Shown piece after piece: positions 61,349 through 64,000 of a DNA stretch of 64,000 nucleotides; the first letter of the stretch is position 1, and every line of letters begins with the position of its first letter. The notes below the pieces were generated by a model. It saw only the letters and a program-made list of their open reading frames with translations, had not been told where the DNA came from and did no database searches. Source of the stretch: Auriscalpium vulgare (lineage: Eukaryota > Basidiomycota > Agaricomycetes > Russulales > Auriscalpiaceae). Location: assembly GCA_019915015.1 (NCBI GenBank), contig JAHBBC010000007.1:1240001-1304000 (forward strand), read 5' to 3'. Position numbers and translations under genes: made by a program.

Positions 61349-61461
61349 AGTGTGCGCCGAGCCCACGGAGGTCCATGGCGGTATGCGATGTACTCTTTTG
61401 TTGGTGAATGATACAGATCCGGGCGAGTGATGACCCCTCTTTTCCCGCCCGACCAGCATGA

Positions 61462-61497
61462 CATTGCATGTGCCATTGCATGTGCCATTGCATGTGC
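61462..61497. repeat. Perfect 12-bp tandem repeat, three copies
   Basis: CATTGCATGTGC occurs three times head to tail in the 3' flank of the eIF3h gene. Confidence 0.95.
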
Positions 61498-61942
61498 AAG
61501 CGCGTGAGCAGCGTGGGTTAATGTTTGCCGCGGGTTACCGTTCGAGGGTGAGTTGCCATTCCGCCACACCACTAGGAGCTGCCGACCTGTTTCAATATTT
61601 GGGGTATCCTACATTTTTTTTTGTCTCCGCCTTGTTCTCCTAACCTTTTGTCGAAACTCAAGAGGATGTAAAACAGGGTTTGCGTAACATTGTGAGTCCG
61701 TGACTTGTTGTGACATCCCGCGTTGTGGTAGCACGCGCAGGGGAAGCTGCCGCCGCACCGAAGCCGCTCGGCGTTCGGCTCTAAGGAGGCAAACAACCTC
61801 CGTGCATGTCCAATGCCTTGTCCGTCTTATGAATTTTCTCCCAAGGGCCGCACCCCGTTTCGCATTTTCAGGGGACACGCCTTTTCCTCTCTGGTAGCTC
61901 AATGCTCGCATGCCGTGAAGATGTTTTGACGCACCTACGAGT

Positions 61943-61950
61943 TATAAAAG
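61943..61950 (+). promoter_or_regulatory. TATA box of the barwin-like gene
   Basis: TATAAAAG 120 bp upstream of ATG 62070, followed by a pyrimidine-rich leader. Confidence 0.6.
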
Positions 61951-62069
61951 GGCAGCATCGTCTACCTCAACATCTGCAGTTCTCACCGACTTCACACTTC
62001 CAATCCCTCAATCGCGCTCACTGCAACCCATACCTTTATTCCCCCCACCGCCTCCTTCATTTAATCATA

Positions 62070-62705
62070 ATGCAGTTCTTCATCTCCGCCCTTGTCGCCC
62101 TCTCCATCGCCTTCTCTGCGTCGGCGGCCGCCATCAACAAGCGCTGCGTTACCCCAAAGCCTACCGCTATTGCCTCTGCCTCTGCTCCTGTGTCCAATGT
62201 CCAGCAAGCCGGAAGCTTCCTAGCCGGCACTCAGACTGGACAAGGTATGCGCACAATCTCAAATCTCTCTCCGCATTTTACCCAACAAACTTCCAGGTAC
62301 CTGGTACGCAACCGGCCTCGGTGCCTGCGGGGTCACCAACACCGACTCGGACTTTATTGCCGCTGTCTCACATGTTCTTTTTGATGAGTACCCGTAAGCA
62401 CACTACAACTGACGTTGTTCGTTCTGTTCTGACTTCATATGAAGTGGCTACAGTGGCGGCAACCCTAACAACAATCCCGTCTGCGGTCGCCAAATCAATG
62501 CCAATTGTAAGCTTACTCCCGTACTTGCCAGAACCACACGAGCTCACATATGCCTCCAGACCAAGGCAAGAAAGTGACCGTTGCCGTCACCGATCGCTGC
62601 GCGGCCTGCGCAGAGACCGATCTTGACTTCTCCCCTGCCGCCTTCAAGGAGCTCGCGGACCCCTCCGTCGGCCGCCTCTCCGGCATGACCTGGACCTGGG
62701 CCTGA
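62070..62705 (+). CDS. Secreted barwin/RlpA-like double-psi beta-barrel protein
   Basis: Exons 62070-62244, 62297-62393, 62445-62506 and 62560-62705 give 159 residues. A signal peptide (MQFFISALVALSIAFSASA) and a short Lys-Arg site (INKRC) precede the domain. The barrel spans the last 100 residues: GTWYATGLGACGVTNTDSDF, VCGRQINANY, KKVTVAVTDRCAACAETDLD, FSPAAFKELADP and MTWTWA. The catalytic-type DRC and DLD motifs are kept. Basidiomycete relatives are small secreted, stress- or fruiting-associated proteins, sometimes protease inhibitors or expansin-like; the role here is not known. Confidence 0.9.
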
Positions 62706-63271
62706 GGCCTGAGGTCCTCCATATATCCTGGATTTGCGCTATGTTCGCTTTTACTTATATGTTATTTGTGTTTTATTTTTGGCTCGGTCTACCTCGTTCG
62801 CGCTTTCGCTTTCTCTTTCGCCTGCGAAGAGCGAGGGGGCAGACGGGATACTATCTCATTTACTGACATATGCTTTGCTCTATTCGTTCGACCATTCAAT
62901 CGGTTCTGTCCATGGCGATGGCCACTATATCTATATTACTGTTGTATTTGTGGTTAACTTGCATGTAGAATACTGTCTCCACGAGACGACATCATCATTA
63001 TTTGTAGACGATAAGAGTCATCGATCCCGTTTGTGACGTCTTTTGCGCACGATCTACAGTCCGTGCCAGCTCTGGACACATTTACTCCGGATCCGTACGC
63101 GCGCAAGATCAAGCGAGGAAGCGAGGGAGCTCTCGGGGCATTCTCCGCTTCAAAGTGACGTAGACCATGATAAATTAAGATGCTAATGGGAACGGGTATA
63201 ATGTAAAAGATCCAAGACTTGGCAGATATCGTTGAGGAGCGGCTATGGATATGGGGTCAATGAGTGTCCCA
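62706..63271. other. Convergent intergenic region
   Basis: 3' flanks of the barwin-like gene and of the golgin gene; no gene seen. Confidence 0.5.
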
Positions 63272-64000
63272 TCAGACTTTGGCTATCAGTCGACGTGTTT
63301 CTTGCGGTGTGAAATGCAATATGATGGACAGGACTCGGACGAGATTAGGCTTAAGGATGCGATTAGAGAAGTGAATGCAAACATGATCAAGACTAACCCT
63401 CATTTCCTTGTGTTCCAAGAACTGCAAAATGACGTTTCGGAGGTACTCCAGATTCACCTCCTCATCATTACCAGATGGAGCAGGTGACCCTGGAAGGGGC
63501 GAGTTCACACGCGAGGAGGGAGAGGATGTTACCTGCGATACTGGCGCAGGGCTGTCTGGAATGCCGTCCTGACGAGCAGCGCTCCAGTAGCCGATTCCCG
63601 GGTTGCGCTGGCGCTCAAGGAGTGCGGCAGAGGACTGCACCTTCCGCAGTTCGTCACGCAGCGTCTGTATCAACGGATCAGAAGAGTAACTACATAATCC
63701 TGCGCGACGCAATACCTTGTTTTGTGCTCGGGCTTGCAATTCGCGAGCCTTCGCTTCCTCGACTTGCTGCTCTAAAGCAGAGATCTTCTCGCTGAAATCA
63801 GAGCGTTGAAGCTTTACGGTATCCTAAGCAACCTCTTGAGTCATCTGCCGAGATCGAGCAGGAGAGGGAGTCACCTCGACATCTGCCAGCCGCTCGTGCT
63901 GGATCTCCAGCTGTGACAGCTGGTTACGATATGAACGAGCTTCAACTTTCAAACGCTCGATGTCCCGTTTCAACTCGTTGACAACGGTGTCGTTGTCTTG
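63272..64000 (-). CDS. Coiled-coil golgin with C-terminal GRIP/GRAB-type domain, 5' end outside
   Basis: Exons 64000-63875 (continues outside), 63823-63716, 63664-63398 and 63349-63272, all in phase; last 193 residues. A long coiled coil (VVNELKRDIERLKVEARSY, ISALEQQVEEAKARELQ) is followed by a Ser/Pro linker and a C-terminal domain of about 45 residues: NLEYLRNVILQFLEHKEMR, PNLVRVLSIILHFTPQETRR, LIAKV. This is the pattern of GRIP-related Arf-binding domains in Rud3/GMAP-210-like golgins, which tether vesicles at the cis-Golgi. The last intron (48 nt) is in frame, so reading through it hides the domain. Confidence 0.85.

Larger units (their letters stand above)
61349..62069. other. Intergenic with a short tandem repeat and a TATA box
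   Basis: Apart from the repeat at 61462-61497 and the promoter of the barwin-like gene, nothing was recognised. Confidence 0.5.

Overview
The window is nuclear DNA from a filamentous basidiomycete, most likely an agaricomycete. Genes are packed tightly on both strands and cut by many short introns, mostly 45-65 nt GT-AG. The gene set is typical of such fungi: a basidiomycete-style TEY MAP kinase, a HARBI1-like transposase, secreted cupredoxin and barwin-like proteins, and several lineage-specific membrane proteins. No viral, prokaryotic, tRNA, rRNA or CRISPR feature was seen.

Layout. 1-2.6 kb: end of an unknown gene and a Harbinger-type transposase. 2.8-9 kb: RNA polymerase III subunit RPC5 and two unknown genes. 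9.2-19.1 kb (all minus): unknown protein, J-domain protein, multi-pass membrane protein, LIM protein. 19.4-25.9 kb: cytochrome b2-type FMN dehydrogenase, SAP/coiled-coil protein, Fus3/Kss1-type MAP kinase. 25.9-28 kb: gene-poor. 28-30 kb: secreted protein with three tandem cupredoxin domains. 30.4-43.4 kb: mostly growth genes (RPL22, CBF5, cyclin H, RPL16, mitochondrial acyl carrier protein, SMP-30 hydrolase, mitochondrial L17), with two secretory/membrane proteins. 43.5-53.7 kb: AIM6-like phosphodiesterase, zinc alcohol dehydrogenase, two paralogous small proteins, an NPC2-type lipid carrier, unknown genes. 54.1-64 kb: a probable Mediator tail subunit, CDF zinc transporter, eIF3h, a secreted barwin-like protein, and a golgin running off the end.

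Ribosome-related genes are concentrated around 30-43 kb, and RPL22 and CBF5 share a 188 bp divergent promoter. Otherwise the order looks like ordinary basidiomycete mosaic; no biosynthetic cluster or defence island was found.

Two cross-cutting observations. (1) At least ten conserved genes or exons need one missing base, usually in a short G or C run, to keep their reading frame. Intron phases confirm the shift in seven cases, so these look like homopolymer errors in the assembly rather than ten broken genes. (2) Four introns are best explained as GC-AG. Exon coordinates were placed by hand from splice consensus, frame continuity and family knowledge; no search was run.
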